A stretch of 64,000 bases of DNA, from the NCBI GenBank assembly GCA_964527395.1, contig CAZGQD010000006.1:10123-74122 (forward strand). Reading direction: 5' to 3'. The notes beneath the pieces are model-generated. The model searched no databases, was not told the DNA's origin, and saw only the letters and a program-made list of their open reading frames with translations. A program made the position numbers and the translations under genes. Positions 33,341 to 42,870 of this stretch are shown in pieces (position 1 is the stretch's first letter; the number at the start of each line of letters is the position of its first letter). The stretch comes from GCA-2688265 sp964527395. Its GTDB lineage: Archaea; Nanobdellota; Nanobdellia; Woesearchaeales; GW2011-AR9.

Positions 33341-35257
33341 TTAAGAAAAACCTAATTTGTCTAAGATTATCTCTGGAGTGAAAGGCACAATGTCCTCATA
33401 GTTTTGGCCTGTACCTAGGAACAAAATAGGTTTTTTAGTAACATATGATACTGATAATGGTGCTCCACCTTGTTCATCTATATCTGCTTTTGTTAAAATA
33501 ATTCCATCAATTCCAAGTTTTTCATTGTAAATATTTGCTTGTTCTACACAATCGTTACCTGTGATACTTTCTCCAACGAAGATTTTTAGGTTTGGAGGAG
33601 CTACTCTTAAGATTTTGTGTAATTCTTCCATCAAATTTGTGTTAGAGTGTAATCTTCCAGCTGTATCTACTAAAACAAGGTCAATATCGTTCTTTTTTGC
33701 GTGTTCGATTGCATCAAAAGCAACAGCAGCAGCGTCTGAACCATAGTCATGTTTGATCATTTTTGTGCCAAGTTTGTTAGCATGGTCTTCTAATTGTTGG
33801 ATTGCAGCAGCTCTAAATGTATCTCCGGCAGCTAAGACAACTGAGAGGTTGTTTTTTTGGAAATAATTAGTTAATTTAGCAATACTAGTAGTTTTTCCTG
33901 AACCGTTGATACCAAAAAAGGTGATAACATATGGTCTTTTATTTTCTTGATTGTTGTTTTGGTGTTTTTTGATTAATTCTAGAACATTGATTGGGTCTTG
34001 TGAGATGATCTCTTTGATTGTTTTTTCCAAAGTTTCATTGATTTTTGCAAGTACATCTCTTGGAAGAGGCTTATCAACTAATTCTTTTTTTAGGTCTTCT
34101 TTGATTTTTTCAATCACTTTTACGGAAACGTTGTTTTCTAAGAGAGTGATTTCTAAATCCCAGAACAATTCTTCAAATTTGTCAGCTGAGATTTTTTTTG
34201 TGGTAATAGTTTCTTTAATTTTTGAGAAAAATGACTTTTTTTCAGGAACTTGTTCTTCTATTTTTGTTTCAGCTTTATTTTCCTCTAAAATAGGTTCTGG
34301 CTCAGGAGCTTTTTTTTCTTCTTTTTGAGTTATAGTTGTTTTTTCAGGTTGAATCTGTTCAACTGGTTCTAGACTAGGACTCTTTTTAGGTTCTTCAATA
34401 ATTTCATCAATATTACTGATTAATTCTTCAGCTTTTGATTTTTTTTCTTGAAATTTTTCTTCTTTTTGGATAGTTTTAACTTTTTCTTGACTTTGTTTTT
34501 CTTCATCTGAGGGTTCTTTGTCTTTTTTCTTGAATTTGTCTTTTAATTTTGAGAAAAATGATTTTTTTGGTTCATCATGAATGATTTCAACCTTTGGTTC
34601 TTCTTGAGCTGTTTCTTCTACTTGTTTTGTTTCAGTAGAAATATTTTTAGATGCTTTTTCAACAAAAATGTCAGTGTTTTCAGGTTTTGGTTCAGAATTA
34701 GTTTCAATTTGTTCAATTGATTTAGTGGTTTCTATAGATTCTTCTTTAGTTTCTTCAATAGCTTGTTCTTTTACTTTTTTAATAGGTTTTGGTTTTTCAG
34801 TTTGAGTTTCATTAAGTTCTTCTAACTCGGTATTTACTTCTTCAAGCTCTTCTTTTAATTCTTCTTGTTCAGTTTCTTTAATTGTTTCTGGAGTTTCAGT
34901 AGTTTCTTCTATAACAGGGGTTTCATTAGAGGTTTCAGGTTCTTTAAATACTTGTTCTATTTCAATAATATCTTCAGACCTTTGTTCAGTTTCTTCTACA
35001 GAAATTTCTTCCTTTTTTTGTTCTTCTTTAATAGTCTCTGGTTCTTCAGAAAGCTCAGGTTCTTTTGTTTCTTTAGTTTCAAGTGAGGAATCTTCAGTTT
35101 CTGTTATAACAGGAGCTTCTTGTTCTTCTTGAATTTCTTCTGAGCTTTGCTCTTGCTCAATTTTTACTTCTTCATTTGTCTCTTGTGCTTCTTCTTCTGT
35201 TTTTCTTGAGAAAATTGATAAAGAATTTTTTAGTTTTTCTTTTAGTTTACCAAACAT
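33341..35257 (-). CDS. ftsY: Signal recognition particle receptor FtsY
   Basis: The 638-residue protein has a Glu/Lys/Thr-rich, low-complexity N-terminal region of about 330 residues, then the NG domain: FFGINGSGKTTSIAKL (G1, about 450), AAGDTFRAAAIQQLEDHA, VDTAGRLHSN, LTKADIDEQGGAPLS. FtsY docks SRP-ribosome complexes at the membrane. The acidic region is much longer than in most archaeal FtsY and contains the repeated word SFFSKLKDKFK/KSFFSKIKE. It is third in an operon after pfdA, a gene order known in archaea. Confidence 0.94.
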   Translation of the reverse strand: MFGKLKEKLKNSLSIFSRKTEEEAQETNEEVKIEQEQSSEEIQEEQEAPVITETEDSSLETKETKEPELSEEPETIKEEQKKEEISVEETEQRSEDIIEIEQVFKEPETSNETPVIEETTETPETIKETEQEELKEELEEVNTELEELNETQTEKPKPIKKVKEQAIEETKEESIETTKSIEQIETNSEPKPENTDIFVEKASKNISTETKQVEETAQEEPKVEIIHDEPKKSFFSKLKDKFKKKDKEPSDEEKQSQEKVKTIQKEEKFQEKKSKAEELISNIDEIIEEPKKSPSLEPVEQIQPEKTTITQKEEKKAPEPEPILEENKAETKIEEQVPEKKSFFSKIKETITTKKISADKFEELFWDLEITLLENNVSVKVIEKIKEDLKKELVDKPLPRDVLAKINETLEKTIKEIISQDPINVLELIKKHQNNNQENKRPYVITFFGINGSGKTTSIAKLTNYFQKNNLSVVLAAGDTFRAAAIQQLEDHANKLGTKMIKHDYGSDAAAVAFDAIEHAKKNDIDLVLVDTAGRLHSNTNLMEELHKILRVAPPNLKIFVGESITGNDCVEQANIYNEKLGIDGIILTKADIDEQGGAPLSVSYVTKKPILFLGTGQNYEDIVPFTPEIILDKLGFS

Positions 35258-35299
35258 AATATCACTTCTTTTGTTTATTTTTTTGTTTTTGATTAAATT

Positions 35300-35716
35300 T
35301 TAATCAGATGCTTCGTAACTTTGCATCATTTCTAGCATTTTTGTGCCTTTTGTTTCAATTTGTTTTTCAATTTTTTGCATTTGTTTTGTTAAAGTGTCTT
35401 CGTGTCTTTGAATCATTTTTTTGACTTCATCTGCAGATTTTTCTACAGTAGTTTCTGATCCAATATTGATAATAAGAGTTTTATCTTTGTGTAATTTTGT
35501 TTTTACAAAAATGCCATCTGCCAAAGGTGCTAATATTTCAGTATCTTCTTTGGTTTTGGTGATAGTATCAATAGCATTTTTGGTGATTATGATAGAATCT
35601 AACTGTTTTTCTACTTGTTTTGCAGTAGCTGATAGTGATTCTAGAGTCTCATGAATCTGTTGTAGATCAGCAATTGAGATTGTTTCTTTTGTAGTTTCTT
35701 CTTGCTTTTTTGCCAT
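35300..35716 (-). CDS. pfdA: Prefoldin subunit alpha
   Basis: This 138-residue protein shows the alpha-prefoldin plan: N-terminal coil (IADLQQIHETLESLSATAKQVEKQLDSI), central beta hairpins (ILAPLADGIFVKTKLHKDKTLIINIGSETTVEKS) and C-terminal coil (MIQRHEDTLTKQMQKIEKQIETKG). Prefoldin hexamers (two alpha, four beta) hand nascent proteins to the thermosome. It lies 42 bp upstream of ftsY in the same transcript. Confidence 0.92.
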   Translation of the reverse strand: MAKKQEETTKETISIADLQQIHETLESLSATAKQVEKQLDSIIITKNAIDTITKTKEDTEILAPLADGIFVKTKLHKDKTLIINIGSETTVEKSADEVKKMIQRHEDTLTKQMQKIEKQIETKGTKMLEMMQSYEASD

Positions 35717-35728
35717 AAGGTGCTGTTT

Positions 35729-35932
35729 TTAGATCTTAGCTTTAAGCTTTTCTAGAATTTCTTCGTATTTTGCTTCATTTTTGAGAAATTCAAGGTCATC
35801 TGTGCTTGTATTTGATTTTGTGATGAAATCTGCGTTGGTTATCATTAGTTTTTTGATGTCAGATTTGATTTCAGCTAGTTCTTTTTCAACTAAGATTTTA
35901 ATAATCTCTTTTTCTTGTTTGTTAAATACCAT
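35729..35932 (-). CDS. Small protein preceding prefoldin alpha (67 aa)
   Basis: A helical, charged protein (MVFNKQEKEIIKILVEKEL, then a helical end with EAKYEEILEKLKAKI). It is the first gene of the pfdA-ftsY operon, 12 bp upstream of pfdA. No family is recognised. In other archaea a ribosomal protein gene (L18a/LX) often sits here, but this sequence does not resemble it. Confidence 0.6.
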   Translation of the reverse strand: MVFNKQEKEIIKILVEKELAEIKSDIKKLMITNADFITKSNTSTDDLEFLKNEAKYEEILEKLKAKI

Positions 35933-36002
35933 GTTGGTTATATGGAACTTTTTGCTTTATAAAGGTAGCTTTTTTAAATGAATATAGGGTTTTTTGGCTA
36001 GA

Positions 36003-37073
36003 ATGGTAGCTGAAGCGATTAAATCTATAAAATACAAAGAAACTGGAAGTTTATTGACTCAAAAGCAAATAGCAGATTTAGAGAAACAACAGTACCGAAT
36101 GGTAGGTAGACACAGTGCTGTAAAAGTGTGTGGGTGGACTAAAAAGATGCTTAGATCAGAAGGAGGATGTTACAAATTCAAATTTTATGGTATCAGATCT
36201 CATCAATGTATGCAAATGACATCTTCAATGCATTGTGCTAATAGATGTACATTTTGTTGGAGAGGTGAAAAGGCGCCAGTTGCAAAAGAGTGGCCAGGTG
36301 CTATGGATGATCCAGATAAAATTATTGAGCTTAGTGAAAAGGCTCATATTAAATTGTTGCAGGGTTTTGGGGGGAATGATAAGACCTCTAAGTTGCTTTA
36401 TGAACAAATGAAGCAAGTGCGTCATGTTGCTTTGTCGCTTACTGGTGAACCGATAGCTTATCCTAAGATTAATGAATTGTTAGAGGAGTTTCATAAGCGT
36501 AAAATATCTACTTTTTTAGTAACTAATGCACAGTATCCTGAACAGATTGCTAAAATTAAGAATATAACTCAGTTTTATATCTCTGTTGATGCACCTAATA
36601 AAGATAAGTTGAAGGAAGTTGATCGTCCATTGTTTATTGATTTCTATGAACGTTTGCTAAAATCACTTGATTTGATGAAAGAGGCAAGTTATCGAACATG
36701 TATTCGTCTTACAATGGTTAAAGATGTCAATGATTGTGACATTGAAGGATATGTGAGTTTAATTAATCGTGGAAGTCCGGATTTTATTGAAGTTAAAGCT
36801 TATATGCATGTTGGAGCTTCACGAGAACATCTTGAGCGTGACAATATGCCACTTCATGAAGAAGTAGGACAGTTTACTCGAGAGTTGATTGGTAATTTGG
36901 AAGATTATGAAATTGTTTCTGAGCATAAGCCAAGCCGTGTTTTATGTTTAATGCACAAAAGAATGAAAGGAAAGCAGTACATTGATTTTCCTAAGTTTTT
37001 TGAGGTTGTAAATTCTGGAAAAATTGCTTCTAGTTTAGATTATAGTCATGAAAAGATGCAGCCTAATATCTAA
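36003..37073 (+). CDS. taw1: tRNA 4-demethylwyosine synthase (Taw1/TYW1)
   Basis: The radical SAM enzyme has C78-x3-C82-x2-C85 (CANRCTFCW) and three upstream cysteines (KVCGWTK, GGCYKFKFYG, HQCMQM) that hold the second iron-sulfur cluster typical of Taw1. ALSLTGEPIAYPKI, FLVTNAQYPEQI and SPDFIEVKAYMHVGASREHL are family-specific. It converts N1-methylguanosine-37 of tRNA-Phe plus pyruvate to 4-demethylwyosine. I chose ATG 36003; a TTG at 35994 is in frame. TTTATAAAGG near 35957 is the likely TATA box. Confidence 0.95.
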   Translation: MVAEAIKSIKYKETGSLLTQKQIADLEKQQYRMVGRHSAVKVCGWTKKMLRSEGGCYKFKFYGIRSHQCMQMTSSMHCANRCTFCWRGEKAPVAKEWPGAMDDPDKIIELSEKAHIKLLQGFGGNDKTSKLLYEQMKQVRHVALSLTGEPIAYPKINELLEEFHKRKISTFLVTNAQYPEQIAKIKNITQFYISVDAPNKDKLKEVDRPLFIDFYERLLKSLDLMKEASYRTCIRLTMVKDVNDCDIEGYVSLINRGSPDFIEVKAYMHVGASREHLERDNMPLHEEVGQFTRELIGNLEDYEIVSEHKPSRVLCLMHKRMKGKQYIDFPKFFEVVNSGKIASSLDYSHEKMQPNI

Positions 37074-37123
37074 TGTAGTTTTGTTGCATTAGATTAATAA
37101 ATAGGTATTTTTGGTTTTTTACT

Positions 37124-37825
37124 ATGGTGAAATTGAATAATGTTCCAAGACATGTAGCAATAATACCAGATGGGAATAGGCGTTGGGCAAAGCTAAAAGG
37201 GAAAGAAGGGAGTTTTGGACATAGAAAGGCAATAAGTGATAAAAAACTTAAAGAACTTTATATTTGTGCAAAGAAGAATGGAGTTAATGTTCTTAGTCTT
37301 TGGGGTTTTTCAACAGAAAATTGGAAGCGTTTAAGTGTGGAAAAGAAGGTTTTGTTTGAAATATTTGAAGAAATTTTGCTTAGTATAAGGGATGATCCAG
37401 ATTTTTCAATAGTTCGTTTTGTGCATTTTGGGAGAAAAGATAGATTGCCAGATAAAGTTGTTAAATTACTTATTGAATTAGAAGAAAAGACGGTTTCAAA
37501 TACTGAATTTACTTTTTGTTTAGCTTTAGATTATGGTGGAAAAGATGAGATCTTACGAGCTTGTTCTCGGTTATTTAAAAGTGCTGAGGAGTTTAGTGAA
37601 GAGAAATTTCTTTTGAATTTAGATACTGGGATTAAAGGAGTTTCTAATGTAGATTTGTTGATTAGAACTAGTGGAGAGTGTAGAATCTCTGGTTTTATGC
37701 CAATTCAGAGTGCTTATGCTGAAATCTTTTTTGAGGATAAAATGTTTCCGGATTTTGGAGTTTCAGAGTTTGAAAAAGCTTTGTTGTGGTTTTCAGGAAG
37801 AAAAAGGCGTTTTGGTGGGAATTGA
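37124..37825 (+). CDS. uppS: cis-Prenyltransferase (undecaprenyl diphosphate synthase type)
   Basis: The 233-residue protein has RHVAIIPDGNRRWAK (catalytic Asp), FGHRKAI, LWGFSTENWKR, FCLALDYGGKDEI and DLLIRTSGECRISGFMPIQSAYAEIFF, all family signatures. It makes the long polyprenyl diphosphate used as lipid carrier for glycosylation and cell-surface sugars. The usual SGE-x-R-(L/I)-SNF is SGECRISGF here, a mild change. It is upstream of the NMD3-like gene. Confidence 0.93.
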   Translation: MVKLNNVPRHVAIIPDGNRRWAKLKGKEGSFGHRKAISDKKLKELYICAKKNGVNVLSLWGFSTENWKRLSVEKKVLFEIFEEILLSIRDDPDFSIVRFVHFGRKDRLPDKVVKLLIELEEKTVSNTEFTFCLALDYGGKDEILRACSRLFKSAEEFSEEKFLLNLDTGIKGVSNVDLLIRTSGECRISGFMPIQSAYAEIFFEDKMFPDFGVSEFEKALLWFSGRKRRFGGN

Positions 37826-37884
37826 TTATTTAGGGAAAATTTTGGACAGATTTATTAAATGAAGGTGTTTTTTATGAGTTTGTT

Positions 37885-38340
37885 ATGGTAAGAACACTTG
37901 AAGGAAAGCATGATAAGTACTTTGAAGCAATACTGCAGCTTCGTGGAGTTGGACAAGAAGTTATAGATTATGTTGATTCTGAATTTATTGCAGCTAAAAT
38001 GCCTATTACTGATTTTAGTAAGGTTCGTGGTGGTTATGATTACAAAGTAGCAGATAACAATTTTACTCGAGCGCTTGGAAAAAGGCTTCGTAACAAATTT
38101 GGCGGTGAAATAAAAGAATCTGCTAGTTTACATACTAAAATAAGTGGAAAAGATGCTTATCGTGTGACAGTTTTGTTTAGGCAAGGTAATTTTGCTAAAG
38201 GAGATATAGTTTTGTATAGTGGACAGAAGTATCAAGTTTTGACTATGGCAAAAGAAATTGTGCTTCGTGGAGTAGATCATCCAGAGAAATTAAGACTTAA
38301 GTATGACAAAATGAAGAAAATTACTAAGTTTGAGGATTGA
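37885..38340 (+). CDS. NMD3 C-terminal-like protein
   Basis: The 151-residue protein (GKHDKYFEAILQLRGVGQEVIDYVDSEF, then FSKVRGGYDYKVADNNFTRALGKRLRNKFGGEIKESASLHTKISGKDAYRVTVLFRQ) matches the central/C-terminal part of NMD3, the ribosome-associated protein of archaea and eukaryotes. The N-terminal zinc-binding Cys pairs of full NMD3 are absent. It therefore looks like a short, zinc-less version, presumably acting in large-subunit biogenesis. Confidence 0.7.
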   Translation: MVRTLEGKHDKYFEAILQLRGVGQEVIDYVDSEFIAAKMPITDFSKVRGGYDYKVADNNFTRALGKRLRNKFGGEIKESASLHTKISGKDAYRVTVLFRQGNFAKGDIVLYSGQKYQVLTMAKEIVLRGVDHPEKLRLKYDKMKKITKFED

Positions 38341-38375
38341 TTAAGTTTTTATATTAGCTGTTTTGTGTTTTTTCT

Positions 38376-40286
38376 ATGGTTTTTGATAGGAGTGTTATGT
38401 TTAGAAGTTTGTTATTGTTTGTGTTTATGTTTGCATTAATTTCTACAGTTAGTTTTGCTGCAGATGAGTATCATTTGACGCTTCTTGCAGTTCAAGAATT
38501 GCCTGATGGGAGCCATGTTGGGAGTACAGCAGACCTTTTTGTTGAAGTTCAGCCAGGATCTGGTAGGGTTTTTTTAGATACAACTCCACTAACTAAATTA
38601 GATACACAAGTATCTACTCGTTATGCAAAGCAGGTTGCTTGTGAATATTATTCTCTTGATTGTAACAATTATGATTTTTTTTATGCTATTCGTTCTGAAA
38701 CTAGCATTGTTGGAGGTCCTAGTGCAGGAGCTGCTATGGCGGCGCTCACTGCTCTAGCAGTGATGGATTTAGATTATGATGATTCTGTGGCTTTAACTGG
38801 TACTATTAATTCTGGAGGTACAGTTGGACCTGTTGGAGGGGTAAAGGAGAAAATTGTAGCTGCAGATTCTTTGGGTCTTGGAACTGTGCTTGTTCCGTTG
38901 ACTGCTCTTGCTGAGGATTTGTCTGGTGGGAGTTCTGTTGAAACTAATGAATCTTTAGATGCTGAGGAGGTAGTTGATTCTGATGGGTCTAGTGGTTCAG
39001 AGTATCCATTTGGAGAAAATCCTTTTGTTAATGTAGCTGAGGAGAGTAATTATACACTTGCTAGTTTTGTTGCTAGTGATCTGTCTATTTCTGCTTTTGA
39101 AGTAAGTGAACTTGATGATGTTTTGTTTCATTTAACAGGTGAACGTTATTTAGAAGCAGAAGAAGAGTTTGAAGTAAATTTGCAGTATGAGTCTATTATG
39201 GAAAGGTTACAAAAAGATCTTTGTTTGCGGGCTAGGAGTTTGGAGCAGGATTTACTTGTTTCTGGCAGTTCTGATGTTGAATGGGATTATTATGAGGAAC
39301 GTTTTGGTCTTGTTGATTCAGCAGCATCTATTGGAGATAACTATGCTTCAGCAAGTTTTTGTTTTGGATTAAATTCAGCACTTAGATCTGAATTATTAAA
39401 AGCAGATGAACTTGATTTTAACTCAATTTTGTTGATTCTTGATGATGTCCAAGGTGATTTGAATAGTTATTCTTCTAAATTGGATAGTATGGAGATGGAA
39501 ACAATATCAGATTTACAAACTTTTATAGTGGTAAGTGATAGGATTTCTGATGCTCAAGAGAGATTAGATGCTTTAGTTGTGGTAATGGAAGCTTTGAATG
39601 TTTCTGAATTTAATTCAAGTTTGTTTCCATACCATGAGCTTGGTTTTATTATTGAGCGTGCTTATTCAGCACAAAGTTGGATGTTGTTTTTTGAGATGTC
39701 TGGTCGTGAACTTGAACTTTCTAACAGTACTTTGTCTGAAGTTTGTGGTTTAAAATTGGCTGAAGCAGAAGAAAGGTACAATTATGCATCAGTTTATGTT
39801 CCTTTTGCTATTGAAAATATCTTTGAAAAAATTGAATTAGGTAAAAATGCTCAATCTTTAGGTGATTATCCTTTATGTATATCGCAAGCAGCACAAGCAA
39901 AAGGAGAAAGTAGTTCAATTTTGAGTTCAGTTGGTTTGCCAGCTTCAGCAGCTTCTGAGTATCTTTTGGTTAAAGAAAATGCTGCTAGTAGAGTGATTGC
40001 AAAAAACAGTGAAAAAGGAATGTTTCCAATTTTAGGTTATTCATATTATCAATATGCAGGTAGTTTGGCAGAAACTGAGCCTTATTCTGCTTTACTTTAT
40101 TATGAGTATGCTTTAGAGATGGGAGAATTAGGTTTGTATTTTGAAGATGAGAAAAATGTTTTTGAGAAGTCTTTTTCAGTTAGTGAGAGTACTTGGATCT
40201 TTTTGTTTGGCCTTTTGAATGGAATTGTGATTGGTGGGTTGCTTGTTTGGCTATATTTTCAAGGCAGTAGTAGGAGAAAGGATTAG
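38376..40286 (+). CDS. Secreted, membrane-anchored Lon-type (S16) protease
   Basis: The 636-residue protein starts with a signal peptide (FRSLLLFVFMFALISTVSFA). An S16 domain follows at about 25-180 with the Ser-Lys dyad: S116 in GGPSAGAAMAALTALAV and K159 in GGVKEKIVAA, 43 residues apart as in Lon. There is no AAA+ domain. A long helical ectodomain (about 260-590) and a C-terminal membrane helix (WIFLFGLLNGIVIGGLLVWLYF) end in SSRRKD. So the protease is outside the cell and tethered. ATG 38397, preceded by AGGAG, is an alternative start. Confidence 0.82.
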   Translation: MVFDRSVMFRSLLLFVFMFALISTVSFAADEYHLTLLAVQELPDGSHVGSTADLFVEVQPGSGRVFLDTTPLTKLDTQVSTRYAKQVACEYYSLDCNNYDFFYAIRSETSIVGGPSAGAAMAALTALAVMDLDYDDSVALTGTINSGGTVGPVGGVKEKIVAADSLGLGTVLVPLTALAEDLSGGSSVETNESLDAEEVVDSDGSSGSEYPFGENPFVNVAEESNYTLASFVASDLSISAFEVSELDDVLFHLTGERYLEAEEEFEVNLQYESIMERLQKDLCLRARSLEQDLLVSGSSDVEWDYYEERFGLVDSAASIGDNYASASFCFGLNSALRSELLKADELDFNSILLILDDVQGDLNSYSSKLDSMEMETISDLQTFIVVSDRISDAQERLDALVVVMEALNVSEFNSSLFPYHELGFIIERAYSAQSWMLFFEMSGRELELSNSTLSEVCGLKLAEAEERYNYASVYVPFAIENIFEKIELGKNAQSLGDYPLCISQAAQAKGESSSILSSVGLPASAASEYLLVKENAASRVIAKNSEKGMFPILGYSYYQYAGSLAETEPYSALLYYEYALEMGELGLYFEDEKNVFEKSFSVSESTWIFLFGLLNGIVIGGLLVWLYFQGSSRRKD

Positions 40287-40385
40287 GTTTTTTGTTTCTT
40301 GTGATTTTTTTTGGTTCTTTTGTACCTATGGTTTTTGTGCTGCTTTAGCGTCAGATTTATATAGTATAATTGAGTGTTTGCTTGT

Positions 40386-41501
40386 ATGGTTAAAAGAGGA
40401 AGAGTGTTGGTTTTATCATTGATGTTTGTTATTCTTGTTGTTATGTTGAGTGGGAGTGTTTTTGCTGAGGAAGTTGGAGGTTTTTATTCTGATATTACTG
40501 GATCAGACTTGTTAGCTTTATGTGAGCAATATGATTATGAAATTAATAGATATTCTTTTTTAACAATTTCTGAAGAAACTCAAACTTTTAGTGATTTTGA
40601 TAGTACTACCAGAGAATATACTGATGTTTGTGATATCTACAGAGGGATTGATATAGAGTTGGAAGGTTATACATTGGATTGTGATGAAGGTACTGTTGAT
40701 GGGCATTTATTAACAGGAATTTATGTCAATGCAGATGATGTTACAGTTAAGAATTGTAATGTTGAAGGAGGAACTTATGGGATCTTTGTTGAATTAGGCG
40801 TTACTGGAACCGTGATAGAAGGTGGGAAGGTATCTGGAACAGATTATTCTGGGGTTTATTTTGAGGGATCAAATAGTGATTTTTCTGTTACAGGTGTTAC
40901 AATTGAGGATATAGGATATAATGGGATCTATGTTGAAGAGGGTTCAGGTGAAGTTAGTATCTCTAGTAATATAATTAAAGATACTGGAGATGACAAATAT
41001 GCAATAGTTGTAGAAAGTGGTTTTGATACAGCAACAATTTATGATAATTCTATTGAATATACTAGTTCGAGTAGCACAGGGGGAGGGATTTATACTGCTT
41101 CTGCAGGAACAGTTGATTGTAATTACCAATTTTTGACTGGGTATAATAAAGCAGGAGTATATGTTAATTCAGATGATGTTACTGTTCAGAATTGTGATAT
41201 TCAAGGATGGAATCATGGGATTTATGTTGATTCAGGAATGGATGATGTTGTTATTGATTTAAATACAATTAGTGGAACAAGTAATGATGGGATTGAGTTT
41301 GAAGGTAATTCAAAGACAGTAACAGTTTCAAATAATGTTTTAGATTCTATAGGACATAATGGAATTATTTTAGATACAGTAGAGGAAGCAAATATTATAG
41401 GAAATGTTTTATCAGATATCACTTATTCAGCAATTAAATTGGATTATGAAGGAACAATTTTAACTATTGATGATAATGAAATTTCTGATGTAGGTAGTTC
41501 A
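40386..41501 (+). CDS. Beta-helix surface protein, N-terminal part (runs into gap)
   Basis: ATG 40386 gives a clean signal peptide (MVKRGRVLVLSLMFVILVVM, then LSGSVFA); an in-frame ATG 12 bp upstream would spoil it. The rest consists of parallel beta-helix repeats of about 22-25 residues with recurring GIYV, DDVTVKNC and NGIEFEG words, the pattern of NosD/pectin-lyase-like proteins. The frame enters the assembly gap at 41502, and the fragment at 41602 is its continuation. Probably secreted or attached to the envelope. Confidence 0.75.
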
Positions 41502-41601
41502 NNNNNNNNNNNNNNNNNNNNNNNNNNNNNNNNNNNNNNNNNNNNNNNNNNNNNNNNNNNNNNNNNNNNNNNNNNNNNNNNNNNNNNNNNNNNNNNNNNN
41601 N
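41502..41601. other. Assembly gap (100 N)
   Basis: Exactly 100 N, a conventional placeholder, inside a repetitive beta-helix gene. The true size is unknown, and the frames on either side differ by the nominal length. Confidence 0.99.
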
Positions 41602-42838
41602 AGGAACAAATGGGATATATTTGTATTATTCAGATACAATTAGTTTAGAAGGAAATGTAGTTTCTGATTCTTCATCTAATGGGATTAATTTTGTAGGTTC
41701 TTCTTCTGTCACTATGACAAGCAACTACTTTTGTTCATCAGCTTCATATGATTTTTATTGTTCTGAAGAAGGCAGTGGGAACACAGGTTCTTGGAACTTT
41801 TTTGATACAGTTTATACTTGTCCTAAACAATTAGAATGTGGAGATGAGATTACAGAATCAGGGGAGTATTTTTTAACTAAGGATTTGTCATGTAATGGGG
41901 ATGGAATTAGAATATCTGCAGATGATGTTGTTTTAGATTGTCAGGGATATACACTTAATGGAGATGGAAGTAGTGTTAGTGAAGGATTTTATTTAGATGA
42001 TGCTAATAATGTAGAATTGATTAATTGTAGAGTTAATAGTTTCTATGATAATATTAAAGCAGTATCTTCAAGTGGAGGTACAGATATTTTTAGTGTAGAG
42101 AATTCAGAAATAACAAATTCAGGGAGAATGGGGATTTATGTTTCAGGTACAAAGTTGAATTTAGAGGATTCTGTTGTTAGTTCAAGTGAAATGCATGGAG
42201 TTTATTTATATAGTGCAGATGATACAGAGATAGATGATAGTGTTGTCTGTTCAAATGGTGATGAAGATATTTATTGTTATGGATCTTTGAATCTTGATAT
42301 GGATGGAAGTTATTTTGATTTAATAACTTCAGAGTGTTCAGGTTATAGTGATGAATCTATTTTTGATTGTTCAAATGCTCCAGAATCAATAGAAATGGAC
42401 ATTGAAACTGCAGAAATATTTCCAACAACTACTTTTACAAACACATACTCTTGTTCAGAAGGGAGTGGATCAGTTGCTTCTTGTAATGATGGAGCTGATA
42501 ATGATCTTAATGGTTTAATTGATTGTGCAGATAGTTCTTGTCAGGATGTACAGTGTTATAGTTGTTCAGGAGATTATTGTTCATGTACAGAGGGGATTTG
42601 TCAGGAAGTTGTAATTGCAGATGCACAGCAGGCTGTAGCAGATGTAAATGAAGTGTTTGAGTTTTTGTTTACATATGATGACTTTTTACAATGGCTTGAG
42701 CAAAGCGAAGTAATTACAGGAGAAGATTTGATCTGTGATGATGCTTGTGCTGAAGTAGATATGGATTGTTTGTTTGCTGAAGCAGGAAGAAGTTTATGTT
42801 CAAGTGAAGAAAGTACAAAGTGTACTTGTAATATTTAA
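41602..42838 (+). CDS. Beta-helix surface protein, C-terminal part
   Basis: The open frame continues from 41603 with the same repeat style (GIYLYYSDTISLEGNVV, NGINFVGSSSVTM, DDVVLDCQGYTLNGDG). After about 270 residues comes SCNDGADNDLNGLIDCADSSC, a Cys-bracketed DxDxDG-like calcium-binding motif common in archaeal surface proteins. A Cys-rich tail follows (CYSCSGDYCSCTEGIC, CDDACAEVDMDC) and ends KCTCNI. The paired cysteines suggest disulfides outside the cell. There is no C-terminal membrane helix. Confidence 0.75.
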
Positions 42839-42870
42839 ATCAAAATTATAGATAATGAGGTGTTAAAGTT

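Noticed and set aside
33951..34328. Plus-strand 125-aa frame opposite ftsY
   Set aside because: Antisense of the acidic low-complexity region; Phe/Ser-rich composition is an artefact.
40374..40385. TTG at 40374 as start of the beta-helix gene
   Set aside because: It spoils an otherwise ideal signal peptide that begins at ATG 40386.
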